Shown: positions 27,330 through 37,035, counted from the first letter of the stretch. The stretch: DNA of 64,000 bases from an uncultured Succinivibrionaceae bacterium (GCA_900539665.1 UQCV01000003.1:1-64000); one strand, 5' to 3'. Notes: generated from the letters alone by a model not told the origin. A program made the numbers and translations.

Positions 27330-28793
27330 ATGCGCTTTAAATTGCGTCAAATTTTAAAAATTTTCCTTATAGCGTTTTCTTGCGCTTTCTTATTATCACC
27401 TGCTAATGCTCGCGACAGTGAAATTCTGACGGGTATTCGGGGTGATCTGCCTAAAATTTTGGAACGCCATACTCTTAGAATCTTAGTGAGCTACGACAAT
27501 GTCGGGTTCTATATGGAAAAAGGGCGACAAGATGGGCTTTATGTCGCCATGATGAAAAAATTCGAACAATATTTGCGACAAAAGTATGTGTCGGCGGAGA
27601 GATTAAAACTTTATTTCATTCCGGTGCGTGAAGACGAAATGATGAAGTTAATTGCTGATGGATACGGCGACTTAGCTCTTGGTATTACTCCAACTAACGA
27701 ATTTAAACGCTACGTTGATTTTAGTATTCCAGAAAAGTTATGGCTTAAAGAAATAGCAGTGACTAAGATTGGTACTAAAGAAATTAAAAGTTTACAAGAT
27801 TTTGCTGGCAGAACCGTTTGGGCTCGTCGGAGTTCAAGTTACTACGTAAGTTTGAACCTCCTTAATGATTATCTAAAAGCTAGTGGTCTAATGCCTGTTA
27901 ATATCGTGGGGGCTGATGAGTTTTTAACTGATGCTGACCTAGTTGATATGGTAGGGCGGGGGGAAATACCTGCGACTATCGTTAATGATAGCAAGCTAGT
28001 TATATGGCGCCGTTATTTTGGTAATGTGGTCTTCAATATGGAGGCGCCGATTAAGGTCAATAGTACTCTAAATTGGGCTATTAGACACAATAGCCCCTTG
28101 CTCTACAAAGAGATAAATTTGTTTTTACGTAGCTATCGTGACGGGACTGCTCAAGGGACTAAGGTTTACGATCAATATATGCGTACTCATCCAACATATA
28201 GAGCAAGAGTCGAACGACAAGACAGCGAGCGTTTAGGTATTAATGTTGAGAACTTTAAGAAGTTTTCTAATATTTTCCAAAAGTATGGCAAGCATTATGG
28301 TATTGACTGGATTTTATTGATGGCCCAATCATACCAAGAATCAACCTTAAATCCTAACGCTCGGTCTAACCGTGGCGCCGTGGGTATTATGCAGGTTTTA
28401 CCGAGCACAGCTCAGGAATGGTACATTGGAGTCGATGGGGTAAACGACCTTGATAACAATGTGCATGCTGGTACCAAGTATATGCGTTATATGCTTGATT
28501 CATATTTTAACGAACCTGAGCTTTCTGAATATGAAAGGATGCTATTAGCTTTAGCTGCATACAACTGTGGTCCTAACCGCATCACAAAATATCGAGAAGA
28601 AGCGAGAACAAGTGGTCTAAACCCTAATGTCTGGTTTGGCAATGTTGAAGCTATTGCCGCAAGCCATGGAGCTACAGAAACTGTAAATTATGTACAAAAT
28701 ATTTCAGAGCTTTATGTGTCGTATCAAGAATCTTACAAAATAAATACTGAGCGGCAAAAAACGAAAATGAGTTCCTCTAAGAGTCAGAGTTAA
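27330..28793 (+). CDS. mltF: MltF-like membrane-bound lytic murein transglycosylase
   Basis: Cleaves the glycan strand of peptidoglycan. From the ATG at 27330 (487 residues) there is a signal sequence (FKLRQILKIFLIAFSCAFLL, cleavage probably after NARD). An SBP_bac_3-type regulatory domain (about 45-285) follows, then an SLT domain (about 305-450) with catalytic Glu in MAQSYQESTLNP and the GIMQVLPSTA and LAAYNCGPNRI motifs. This two-domain order is that of MltF; E. coli has 518 residues. An earlier ATG at 27288 lacks a ribosome binding site. Confidence 0.9.
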   Translation: MRFKLRQILKIFLIAFSCAFLLSPANARDSEILTGIRGDLPKILERHTLRILVSYDNVGFYMEKGRQDGLYVAMMKKFEQYLRQKYVSAERLKLYFIPVREDEMMKLIADGYGDLALGITPTNEFKRYVDFSIPEKLWLKEIAVTKIGTKEIKSLQDFAGRTVWARRSSSYYVSLNLLNDYLKASGLMPVNIVGADEFLTDADLVDMVGRGEIPATIVNDSKLVIWRRYFGNVVFNMEAPIKVNSTLNWAIRHNSPLLYKEINLFLRSYRDGTAQGTKVYDQYMRTHPTYRARVERQDSERLGINVENFKKFSNIFQKYGKHYGIDWILLMAQSYQESTLNPNARSNRGAVGIMQVLPSTAQEWYIGVDGVNDLDNNVHAGTKYMRYMLDSYFNEPELSEYERMLLALAAYNCGPNRITKYREEARTSGLNPNVWFGNVEAIAASHGATETVNYVQNISELYVSYQESYKINTERQKTKMSSSKSQS

Positions 28794-28825
28794 AAGAGCA
28801 TTAATTTTTAAGGTCAAGATATGAT

Positions 28826-28862
28826 AGACCTAAGAGAGCGCCAGCTTCTTAGGTCTTGTTTT
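28826..28862 (+). terminator. Terminator after the mltF-like gene
   Basis: AGACCTAAGA (28826-28835) pairs perfectly with TCTTAGGTCT (28847-28856) around an 11-base loop, followed by TGTTTTAT. Confidence 0.8.
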
Positions 28863-29093
28863 ATAAAGCTTTAACGCGATTATTCTTCAGTTGTGGCTAA
28901 ATGGGTAAGTTTTACAAAAATTTTACAATACACCCGGACTTGAAAAAAAATTAGTAAAAACCGCAATTAATTACGAAAAACAATTTTTTTTAATTTAAAA
29001 TGCGAGTTGTTCCAGTTAGATCACTGTGACAAAGAGCAACGGTGTCGCATAGACTCCATTTTGTATACTATACATCCATGTAAGGATAGCCCT
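28863..29093. other. Leader region of the pot operon
   Basis: AT-rich, no gene. TATACTATACAT near 29063 is -10-like but has no good -35. AAGGAT at 29082 is the potF ribosome binding site. Confidence 0.5.
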
Positions 29094-30197
29094 ATGTTTA
29101 AGAATAAACTCACTTCATTTGTGGTGGCGGCTTGCTCAGTAATTGCTGTATCAACAGCTTATGCTGAAGAAGAAAAAATTCTCAATGTCTACAATTGGAG
29201 TGATTATATTGATCCTACCTTGATACCTGCCTTCGAAAAAGAAACAGGCATTAAGGTGGTATATGATGTTTTCGATAGTAATGAAGTTTTAGAAGCTAAG
29301 CTTCTTTCTGGTAAAACAGGTTATGATATCGTTGTTCCAGGTTCAGACTTCTTATCTCGCCAAATTAAGGCAGGGGTATTTCGTAAGCTCAACAAGGAAA
29401 ACATTCCTAATTTAAAAAATCTTGACCCTGTTCAGATGAAGATGCTGACCAAGGTTGATCCAAATAATGAGTACTCTATTCCTTACGAACAGGGGACTAC
29501 CGGTATTGCTTACAACGTTGATAAAATCGCTAAGCATATGGGCCCTGACTTCAAAGTTGATTCATGGGACCTCGTATTTAAGCCAGAAAACTTATCTAAG
29601 CTTAAAGATTGTGGGGTAGCTGTACTTAATGCTCCAACTGAAGTTGTAGCTACTGCAATGCATTATCTTGGTTTACCAAATCAACCATTAGATCCAAAGG
29701 CTTATGGTCCAGCTGAAGAACTGTTACTTGCAATGCGTGAAAACGTAACTTATTTCCATTCATCTCAAAGCATCAATGACCTTGCAAATGGCGATATTTG
29801 TTTAGCGGTAGCTTGGTCAGGTGATATGCTCCAGGCAGCAACTAGAGCTAAAGAAGCGGGCAACGGCGTAAATATTAACTACGTAGTGCCAAAAGAAGGC
29901 GCTTTAGTTTTCTATGATATGATCGCAATTCCTGCCGATGCAGATCACCCAGAAAATGCTGAAAAGTTCATCGATTTCCTTCTCCGTCCTGAAAATATGG
30001 CTAAGGTATCTTCTTATACCTCATACGCTAATTCAGTACCTGCGTCTAAACCTTTTGTTGAACCATCTGTAAGAGATAATCCAAACATCTTCTTACCAGA
30101 TGAAATGTTAGCTAAGTGTTTTATGAATGGGGCTTTGCCTAATAAAGTTACTAAAGCTATCAACAAAGTTTGGGCTAAAGTAAAAACTGGTGAATAA
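29094..30197 (+). CDS. potF: Putrescine-binding periplasmic protein PotF
   Basis: The solute-binding protein of a polyamine ABC importer. It follows E. coli PotF along its length: YNWSDYIDP, KETGIKVVYDVFDSNEVLE, VDSWDLVFKPENL, YFHSSQSINDLANGDIC, VAWSGD and LLRPENMA. These favour putrescine-type PotF over spermidine-type PotD. I chose the ATG at 29094 (367 residues), which has AAGGAT upstream and gives a clear signal peptide cut after STAYA. An upstream in-frame ATG would add a hydrophilic 29-residue leader that spoils the signal peptide. It is the first gene of potFGHI. Confidence 0.95.
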   Translation: MFKNKLTSFVVAACSVIAVSTAYAEEEKILNVYNWSDYIDPTLIPAFEKETGIKVVYDVFDSNEVLEAKLLSGKTGYDIVVPGSDFLSRQIKAGVFRKLNKENIPNLKNLDPVQMKMLTKVDPNNEYSIPYEQGTTGIAYNVDKIAKHMGPDFKVDSWDLVFKPENLSKLKDCGVAVLNAPTEVVATAMHYLGLPNQPLDPKAYGPAEELLLAMRENVTYFHSSQSINDLANGDICLAVAWSGDMLQAATRAKEAGNGVNINYVVPKEGALVFYDMIAIPADADHPENAEKFIDFLLRPENMAKVSSYTSYANSVPASKPFVEPSVRDNPNIFLPDEMLAKCFMNGALPNKVTKAINKVWAKVKTGE

Positions 30198-30222
30198 ACA
30201 CCGTTATTAAATTTTGAGAATA

Positions 30223-30251
30223 GTGGGCATGCCGCGATGCGGACTGCCCGC
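30223..30251 (+). repeat. GC-rich intercistronic hairpin between potF and potG
   Basis: GTGGGCA pairs with TGCCCGC (outer 7 bp, one G-T pair) and CCGC with GCGG (inner 4 bp) around loop GAT, with a two-base mismatch between. No T-run follows, so it is not a simple terminator. Its GC content stands out in this AT-rich region. Such hairpins after binding-protein genes often let the binding protein be made in excess over the membrane parts. Confidence 0.75.
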
Positions 30252-30297
30252 TGTTGTACTAGCAATCACTGAATTATATGGTAAGGGTTTGGTGAAC

Positions 30298-31497
30298 ATG
30301 AATAATGAGATTAAACAACAACCTTCTGCTCCTGTAGCCTCAAACACTAAGGATAAGCCGTTAAATTCGAAGCAACCGGTAAAAAAACAACGCCGCCCTT
30401 TGCTGGAGATAAAAAATTTAACTAAAAAATACGGAGAAAATACCGCCGTAAATAATGTTGATTTGACTATTTATGAAGGGGAAATTTTTGCCCTTTTAGG
30501 TTCGTCAGGATGCGGTAAATCAACACTTCTTCGTATGATGGCTGGGTTTGAAATGCCAACTAGTGGTTCCATTTATCTTGATGGCAAAGATATGGCCAAG
30601 GAACCGCCTTACAACAGACCAGTTAATATGATGTTCCAATCATATGCTCTGTTCCCTCACATGACCGTAAAGCAAAATATTGCGTTTGGCTTAAAACAAG
30701 ATAAATTAGGCCGGGCTGAAATTGAAGAACGTGTGCAAAAGATGCTTAAATTGGTGCACATGGAGGAATTTGCTGATCGTAAACCTCATCAATTGTCCGG
30801 TGGTCAAAGACAACGTGTGGCGTTAGCTCGTTCTTTGGCTAAGCAACCAAAAGTTTTATTACTCGATGAACCAATGGGGGCTTTGGATAAGAAGCTTCGT
30901 GAACAAATGCGTTTGGAATTGGTTGATATCATCGAAAAAGTTGGCGTAACCTGTGTGATGGTAACTCACGACCAAGAAGAAGCTATGACTATGGCTGAAC
31001 GTGTCGCCATCATGAATAGAGGTGAATTTATTCAGCTTGGGACTCCACGTGAAATTTACGAAAACCCTAACTGCTGTTTCACCGCCGAATTCATTGGCTC
31101 GGTCAATATGTTCGATTGTAAGTTGTTGACTTCTGACCATACTGGCTCTGTGATTGAATGTGCGGATCTTGATAAGCAGATTCATCTTGATATTGACGTT
31201 GACTTAGCCGATGGTATGGAAATTACCGTCGCTATTCGTCCTGAAAAGATCTATATCGAAAGAACATTTCCAAAGGATGAACATGGGGTTGATATGACCT
31301 GCAACTACACCACTGGTATCGTAGAAAATATTGCTTACATGGGTGATATTTCTATTTACTACGTGCGTCTAGCTTCTGGCAAGATTGTTATTACTACCTT
31401 GCCTAATGTGGACCGTTTCAACATTGGTTTGCCAACTTGGGATGACAAGGTGTTTTTAAGCTGGGATCCTGAATCCTGTGTAACTCTAACCTTCTAG
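30298..31497 (+). CDS. potG: Putrescine ABC transporter ATP-binding protein PotG
   Basis: The ATPase of the importer. Motifs: Walker A GSSGCGKST, Q-loop MFQSYALFPHMTV, signature LSGGQRQRVALARSL, Walker B VLLLDEPMGALD, H-loop VMVTHDQEEAMTMA. A C-terminal TOBE domain follows from about residue 290. I chose the ATG at 30298 (399 residues; 377 in E. coli), because upstream sequence is the intercistronic hairpin region. The N-terminal 35 residues before LLEIKNLTKKYG are polar and poorly conserved. Confidence 0.95.
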   Translation: MNNEIKQQPSAPVASNTKDKPLNSKQPVKKQRRPLLEIKNLTKKYGENTAVNNVDLTIYEGEIFALLGSSGCGKSTLLRMMAGFEMPTSGSIYLDGKDMAKEPPYNRPVNMMFQSYALFPHMTVKQNIAFGLKQDKLGRAEIEERVQKMLKLVHMEEFADRKPHQLSGGQRQRVALARSLAKQPKVLLLDEPMGALDKKLREQMRLELVDIIEKVGVTCVMVTHDQEEAMTMAERVAIMNRGEFIQLGTPREIYENPNCCFTAEFIGSVNMFDCKLLTSDHTGSVIECADLDKQIHLDIDVDLADGMEITVAIRPEKIYIERTFPKDEHGVDMTCNYTTGIVENIAYMGDISIYYVRLASGKIVITTLPNVDRFNIGLPTWDDKVFLSWDPESCVTLTF

Positions 31498-31507
31498 TGG
31501 AGTCTTT

Positions 31508-32422
31508 ATGAAAAGATTATTAAGAACTCCCGAAATGCTTAGAGGGAGACGCAAGTATGCCGTTATTGCTTTGCCATACTTGTGGATGACACTGTTTTTC
31601 TTTGTGCCATTTTTAATTATTTTAAAGATAAGTTTCGCGGAAGCTGATATCGCAATTCCACCGTATACTTCTCTTTTTAGTTATGAAGATGACAAGCTTA
31701 ATGTTTCACTCAATCTGTACAACTACATTTCATTGTTTACAGATGAATCATATTTGTGGGCTTATTTAAAATCCATTAAAGTTGCAACCCTTTCGACTAT
31801 ATTCTGCCTTCTTATTGGATATCCGGTTGCTTGGGCTATCGCGACTTCAAAGCCGGCTATCAGAAATGTAATGTTGATGTTGGTGATATTACCAAGTTGG
31901 ACTTCGTTTTTGATTCGTGTATACGCATGGATTGGGATTTTGAAAAAAGAAGGTATCATTAATAACTTCCTTATGTGGATTGGGGCAATTGATGAACCTA
32001 TTCAGATGCTACAAACCGATTTTGCAGTGTATTTAGGTATCGTTTACGCATATTTGCCGTTTATGATTTTGCCTCTTTATACAGCTATTGTCCGTGTAGA
32101 CTACTCTTTGATTGAAGCAGGGTTCGATCTTGGTTGTCGTCCAGCTAAATGCTTCTTTAAGGTCTTTTTGCCACAGACTTACAATGGGATTATTGCGGGC
32201 TCAATGCTAGTCTTTATTCCTGCGGTTGGTGAATTCGTGATCCCTGAACTCTTAGGTGGTAAGGATTCTAACTTAATTGGGCGCGTGCTGTGGACTGAAT
32301 TCTTCAATAATCGCGATTGGCCGTTGGCTTCAGCTGTTGCTACCATCATGCTTCTCATTTTGATGATTCCGATTATGTGGTTCTACCGCAATCAACGTAA
32401 AGAAATAGCAGGAGGCAGATAA
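31508..32422 (+). CDS. potH: Putrescine ABC transporter permease PotH
   Basis: An inner-membrane permease of 304 residues with six helices. The EAA coupling loop is EAGFDLGCRPAKCFFKVFLP (near residue 205). The start is ten bases after potG, with GTGGAGT upstream. The motif LYNYISLFTDESYL and GGKDSNLIGR fit PotH. Confidence 0.95.
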   Translation: MKRLLRTPEMLRGRRKYAVIALPYLWMTLFFFVPFLIILKISFAEADIAIPPYTSLFSYEDDKLNVSLNLYNYISLFTDESYLWAYLKSIKVATLSTIFCLLIGYPVAWAIATSKPAIRNVMLMLVILPSWTSFLIRVYAWIGILKKEGIINNFLMWIGAIDEPIQMLQTDFAVYLGIVYAYLPFMILPLYTAIVRVDYSLIEAGFDLGCRPAKCFFKVFLPQTYNGIIAGSMLVFIPAVGEFVIPELLGGKDSNLIGRVLWTEFFNNRDWPLASAVATIMLLILMIPIMWFYRNQRKEIAGGR

Positions 32423-32424
32423 AA

Positions 32425-33306
32425 ATGGCTGAAAAATGTTCTAAAGCTTCTATTGTTGCTGCTACCTCTGTAAACAAAGCCTTTTCAAGTGCTGCTAAAC
32501 TGCGGGTAATCTTTTTATCAATTGGGTTGTTTTTTCTTTATGCCCCGATTGTGAGCCTTATTGTTTATTCATTTAATAGTTCTAAGATGATGACCGTATG
32601 GGGTGGTTTCTCCATTAAGTGGTATTTCGCCTTGTTTGCAGATAAACAAATGATGTCAGCAGTGGGTACCTCATTGCTCATTTCTTTTGCTACTGCATGC
32701 ATGTCGGTAATCTTAGGGACTTTGGCTGCGATCGTGTTAGCTAGAATTACTAAGTTTAGAGGCGAATCCTTGTTTGCGCTCTTTATTACTGCGCCAATGG
32801 TATTACCTGAAGTTATTGTTGGTCTATCCATGTTGCTTCTCTTCGTAACAATGGGTGATCTTCTTGGGTGGCCTGCTCAACGCGGGATGGAAACCATTTG
32901 GATTGCAATGGTTACGGTGACAACAGCATATGTAACTGTGGTAGTACGTGGGCGTTTATGCGAACTTGATAACTCCATTGAAGAAGCTGCACTTGATCTT
33001 GGGGCAGGGCCGATAAAAACATTCTTTTACATCACCTTGCCATCCATTATCCCAGCTATAATTTCCGGGTGGTTGTTAGCTTTCACTTTAGCAATGGATG
33101 ATTTGGTTATCACCTCATTCGTGGCGGGGCCTAACTCATCAACTTTACCGCTAGTAGTGTTCTCAAGTGTTAGACGTGGTTTAAACCCAGAAATCAATGC
33201 TTTGGCAACAATTATTGTCTTCATTGTCTCTGTGTGCACCTTCATTTATTGGTTGTTAAGAACTAAAGCCGAAAAGAAGAGAAAACAGTCTTTAACTCGC
33301 GCTTAA
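32425..33306 (+). CDS. potI: Putrescine ABC transporter permease PotI
   Basis: The second permease of the importer, 293 residues and six helices. The EAA loop is EEAALDLGAGPIKTFFYITL. LYAPIVSLIVYSFNSSK and FTLAMDDLVITSFV are typical of PotI. AGGAGG overlaps the end of potH and serves this ATG. A terminator follows. Confidence 0.95.
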   Translation: MAEKCSKASIVAATSVNKAFSSAAKLRVIFLSIGLFFLYAPIVSLIVYSFNSSKMMTVWGGFSIKWYFALFADKQMMSAVGTSLLISFATACMSVILGTLAAIVLARITKFRGESLFALFITAPMVLPEVIVGLSMLLLFVTMGDLLGWPAQRGMETIWIAMVTVTTAYVTVVVRGRLCELDNSIEEAALDLGAGPIKTFFYITLPSIIPAIISGWLLAFTLAMDDLVITSFVAGPNSSTLPLVVFSSVRRGLNPEINALATIIVFIVSVCTFIYWLLRTKAEKKRKQSLTRA

Positions 33307-33327
33307 AGCGAAGCAATCATTAGATAT

Positions 33328-33358
33328 AAACCCAGCTGATTAGTCAGCTGGGTTTTTT
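33328..33358 (+). terminator. Terminator of the potFGHI operon
   Basis: AAACCCAGCTGA pairs perfectly with TCAGCTGGGTTT (12 bp) around TTAG, followed by a T-run. Confidence 0.93.
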
Positions 33359-33430
33359 ATTGTTAAAATGAACTTGAAGTATAGGCTAGAGTTTTAGCTA
33401 TTAAGAAATTAGTATATTGCTGAGGAATGC

Positions 33431-34198
33431 ATGAGTTCAAGTTTGCCAAGGAAAACTATCCATATGGGGTGTTTTGCGCCTAATGAAATCAATGCTGATT
33501 ATTCTTATAATCCGCCTGTTGGCCCACTTAAGATTTTGTATGCAGATGAAGAAGTTTTAGTGGTGAATAAGCCGACTGGTTTACTTACGGTGCCTGGCAA
33601 AAAAAGCACTGATAGTTTAACTACTAGAATCAAAGAACAACTTCCTTTAGCCAATCCGGTGCATCGGCTTGATACTTCTACTTCGGGCATTGTGTTATAT
33701 GCCAAAGACCAAGCATCATGCGCTTTTTTATCAGAAGAATTTCGTTGTCGCCGCCCGATTAAACGTTATTGTGCTTGGGTGTGGGGGGTAGTTAAAGAGC
33801 CTTTTGGCTTAATAGATTATCCGTTAGCCAAAGACCAAGCCCGCTCGAGTAAGTTTAGCGCGCCATATCAAAAAGTAGATTATGTAAACGGACGCACAGC
33901 GCTGACTTATTTTGAAGTTTTAGAGCGAGATATAGCTCGTGAAATTACGTTAGTTGCTTTAACGCCTCATACAGGCCGAACTCATCAATTAAGAGTGCAT
34001 ATGGCGTATTGGGGTCACCCAATTGTAGGTGACGCTTTATACGCAAACGAAGTGGCCCGCCAAATGGCTCCGGCGCTATGTTTGCACGCTTTTTATCTCG
34101 CTTTTAGCAGGCCAAAAGACGGCGCGAAAGTAAGAGTGTTTTGCCCGCCTAATTTTGCGGCTGGCTTTGTCCCTAAAACTTTATACGCGCCAGAATGA
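33431..34198 (+). CDS. rluA: RluA-family pseudouridine synthase
   Basis: Isomerises uridine to pseudouridine in 23S rRNA and some tRNAs. The catalytic Asp lies in PVHRLDTSTSGIVL (near residue 81). The second family block is TGRTHQLRVHMAYWGHPIVGD. It lacks an S4 domain, and its 255-residue length and short N-terminus resemble RluA (219 in E. coli) more than RluC or RluD. The exact target cannot be read from sequence. Its 3' end overlaps trkH on the other strand by 18 bases, and no terminator separates them. Confidence 0.85.
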   Translation: MSSSLPRKTIHMGCFAPNEINADYSYNPPVGPLKILYADEEVLVVNKPTGLLTVPGKKSTDSLTTRIKEQLPLANPVHRLDTSTSGIVLYAKDQASCAFLSEEFRCRRPIKRYCAWVWGVVKEPFGLIDYPLAKDQARSSKFSAPYQKVDYVNGRTALTYFEVLERDIAREITLVALTPHTGRTHQLRVHMAYWGHPIVGDALYANEVARQMAPALCLHAFYLAFSRPKDGAKVRVFCPPNFAAGFVPKTLYAPE

Positions 34199-35626
34199 AG
34201 GTAGGAAGCAGATGAGAACGGTAAGTATTTCTAGACGCCCCATGATCATATCGATACTAAGTACAATACATTGAAGAGGGGTGAGGCTTGTAAAATCTCC
34301 CATGGGCCCAAATTCTTGACCGATGGAAGGACCGATGTTGGATAAACAAGAAAAACTAATGCCAATGGCATCTAGAGTGTCGATTCCTGTGAAGGTTAAG
34401 ATTAAGCAACTGACTACTAACACCATGAGGTAGGCACAAAAGAAGGCGACAATCGAGCGGACGATGACGTCATTTACAGGCATGTTGTTATACTTTTGTG
34501 GGAAGATGGCGGACGGATGCATGAGTTGGTGGATCTGGCGTTTAAAGAGCGTAAAAGCAATTTGTAAGCGGAAGATTTTAATTCCACCACTAGTAGAACC
34601 AGAACACGCACCTATCGGGAGAATAAAGAGGAATATAATCGTAATATAGGTGTTATACCCACTGTAATCGTGCATCGTGTATCCAGTTGAAGAAAGGATG
34701 TTGATGACGTTAAAAAGGGCGATTTTTATTGCTTCATACAGGCTTAATTTTTCATGGAAAATTAAACTAAGTACAATAAGACCAGTGACGACGGCAATAA
34801 GGATACTATAGCCACGTACTTGGGCATCTTTAAAAATGGTCTTTAAATTCCCTCGGGACGTTACCATAAGAACATATGGCAACGAAGAAATAAACATCAC
34901 TAAGGTAATAGCCCATTGGATTTCATCGTTAAAATAATCCATGGAAGCGGTGTGAGTACTCATCCCGCCGGTCGCAACTGAAGTCATGGCGTGATTAACC
35001 GCATCAAATGGATTCATGCCTAATAGATAAAGCACAGCGGTCGTTAATAAAAATAGAGACAAGTAGAGGATTAGAATCCCTTTGGCAATACTTTTCGATT
35101 TGGGAGAAACCTTGTCGGACGATTGCTGAGAGCTTTCTGTTTGGAAGAGTTTCATCCCACCTACGTTTAGGTTAGGTAACACGGCTATACCGATTGCGAT
35201 AAACCCGATCCCGCCACAAAACTGCAACATAGAGCGCCACAGTAAAATACTTTGGGGCAGATTATCGATATCGCTTAAAATTGTAGCTCCAGTAGTTGAA
35301 ACGGCAGATGCTGCTTCAAAACAAGCTGAAATATAACTGATATTAAGGACTAAGCTTAAAGGTATGGCCCCCAATAAAACCATTGAAGTCCAAACAATGG
35401 AGGTAAAAAGAAACATGTCTTTAAGGGTCATGTGCTTCACATGAGGGCGACCATAACGCTTAAGCATGAGCCCTAAAACAGCCAAGCCCCCGCTACAGGC
35501 CAAAAATTCAGCACTACCTTTGGTGATGGTACTAAACGCAAGGACCGCCGGAATCATCATGGCGGTAGCAAGGTAAAGCACGATATTGCCAAGTAGTGAA
35601 GAGATAATCCGAGTATTGATGATCAT
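34181..35626 (-). CDS. trkH: Potassium uptake channel subunit TrkH
   Basis: The membrane pore of the Trk potassium uptake system. The 481-residue length is typical. Four pore-loop motifs are visible: SAVSTTGATIL, TSVATGGMSTH, ILSSTGYTMHD and SCLSNIGPSIGQEFG, each with a filter glycine. GACSGSTSGGIK also fits. It starts eight bases after trkA, so channel and regulator are made together. In E. coli trkH is elsewhere, while trkA is in the fmt-rsmB cluster. Confidence 0.96.
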   Translation of the reverse strand: MIINTRIISSLLGNIVLYLATAMMIPAVLAFSTITKGSAEFLACSGGLAVLGLMLKRYGRPHVKHMTLKDMFLFTSIVWTSMVLLGAIPLSLVLNISYISACFEAASAVSTTGATILSDIDNLPQSILLWRSMLQFCGGIGFIAIGIAVLPNLNVGGMKLFQTESSQQSSDKVSPKSKSIAKGILILYLSLFLLTTAVLYLLGMNPFDAVNHAMTSVATGGMSTHTASMDYFNDEIQWAITLVMFISSLPYVLMVTSRGNLKTIFKDAQVRGYSILIAVVTGLIVLSLIFHEKLSLYEAIKIALFNVINILSSTGYTMHDYSGYNTYITIIFLFILPIGACSGSTSGGIKIFRLQIAFTLFKRQIHQLMHPSAIFPQKYNNMPVNDVIVRSIVAFFCAYLMVLVVSCLILTFTGIDTLDAIGISFSCLSNIGPSIGQEFGPMGDFTSLTPLQCIVLSIDMIMGRLEILTVLICFLPSFWRV

Positions 35627-35634
35627 AACTTATG

Positions 35635-37035
35635 CTATGCCTCACTAGTTTTGGCAAAGAAAGAAGGGCGTGGAGCTGTCATCTTGATCAATTCACGGAT
35701 GTTTTTCTTTTCTGTGACAAAGAAGATTGCTAAGTCGCCGGAAGCCAATTCTAGGTCGGGGCTTGCCATGATGACTTCTTCATTACGATAGATGGCACAT
35801 AGGCTAATACCAACAGGGAATTTAATTTTGGCTAGAGGCTTCCCTAGAACAGCGTTGTTTTTGGTGGTGCCGTTAATGGTAATTTCAAGGCCTTCGGCAG
35901 TACCACGTCTTAAGGTATGAACGTTATCGACCCCATTGTGTCTAATATTTGTTAAGAGGGCCGAAATCGTGGCTTCGTGCGGTGAGAGCACTATGTCTAT
36001 TGCGTCAGTTTGTAACAAATTAACGTAAGCAAAGTTAGAAATTAAAACGATGGATTTTTGAGCACCTAGCTTTTTAGCAAGTAAGGTGGACATGATGTTG
36101 GTTTCGTCTTTTTCCGTTACGGCGATAACCAAATCCATTTCGTCGACATGTTCTTCGGTTAAGAAGTCTGGATTTGAAGGGTTACTACAAAAAACTTCAA
36201 CGCTTGATTTATCAAATTCAGAGGCCAAGAATTCAGCGCGTTCTTCGTCCATTTCAATAAGTTTAATTTGGTATAGCTCGCCAAGTTTGCGAGCTAGTTC
36301 CATCCCAATACTCCCACCGCCTATAATCATGATGCGACGATAAGGAACTTCAAGGCGTTGGAATTCACTCATAACTGAACGTATATGACCAATAGCTGAG
36401 ATGAAGACGACTTCATCGCCTGCTTCGATCACCGTATCTGATTTAAGCTGAATTAATCTATTTTGGCGGTAGATGGCCACGATGGAAGCATTGATACTAT
36501 CGAGGTGATTACGCATGGTATCAAGTTGGTACCCAACAATAGGTCCCCCATAATAGGCTTTGGCTGAGGCTATAGCTACGCGCCCGCTGGCAAACTCAGC
36601 AATCTGAAGCACTCCTGGGTATGATATAAGGTTGGCAATTTCATCAGTAATAAGCTGTTCAGGAGCGATAATATTATCGATGGGGATTGCTTGATTACAA
36701 AACAAAATTTTACGTTCAGAAAGATATTCATGGTTTCTGATACGGGCTATTTTTTGGGGAATGCGAAAAAGTGAGTAACCAAGCTGACACGCTAGCATAT
36801 TGGTTTCATCAGAATCGGTTACCGCGACAAGAAGCTCTGTATTGGCGGCATCTGCGTTGCGTAGTGTTTCTGGGTACGAACCATGGCCTTTTACAATTTT
36901 AATATCATAACGGTTTTGTAATTCCCGTAATTTATTGATATCCATGTCAATCAACGTAATTTCATTATTTTCGTTGATGAGGTATTCGGCCAAACCGGCT
37001 CCAACTTTACCCGCACCTATGACAATGATCTTCAT
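35635..37035 (-). CDS. trkA: Trk potassium uptake regulator TrkA
   Basis: A cytoplasmic NAD(H)-binding gating protein of Trk. It has two RCK units, each with a Rossmann fold (KIIVIGAGKVGAGLAEYL at the N-terminus; RIMIIGGGSIGMELARKL near residue 234) and a TrkA_C domain. Length 466 compares with 458 in E. coli. It follows rsmB by nine bases in the conserved def-fmt-rsmB-trkA order. Confidence 0.97.
   Translation of the reverse strand: MKIIVIGAGKVGAGLAEYLINENNEITLIDMDINKLRELQNRYDIKIVKGHGSYPETLRNADAANTELLVAVTDSDETNMLACQLGYSLFRIPQKIARIRNHEYLSERKILFCNQAIPIDNIIAPEQLITDEIANLISYPGVLQIAEFASGRVAIASAKAYYGGPIVGYQLDTMRNHLDSINASIVAIYRQNRLIQLKSDTVIEAGDEVVFISAIGHIRSVMSEFQRLEVPYRRIMIIGGGSIGMELARKLGELYQIKLIEMDEERAEFLASEFDKSSVEVFCSNPSNPDFLTEEHVDEMDLVIAVTEKDETNIMSTLLAKKLGAQKSIVLISNFAYVNLLQTDAIDIVLSPHEATISALLTNIRHNGVDNVHTLRRGTAEGLEITINGTTKNNAVLGKPLAKIKFPVGISLCAIYRNEEVIMASPDLELASGDLAIFFVTEKKNIRELIKMTAPRPSFFAKTSEA

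Noticed and set aside
29007..29093. Upstream start for potF
   Set aside because: It would add 29 hydrophilic residues before the signal peptide. The ATG at 29094 has a ribosome binding site and gives a normal export signal.
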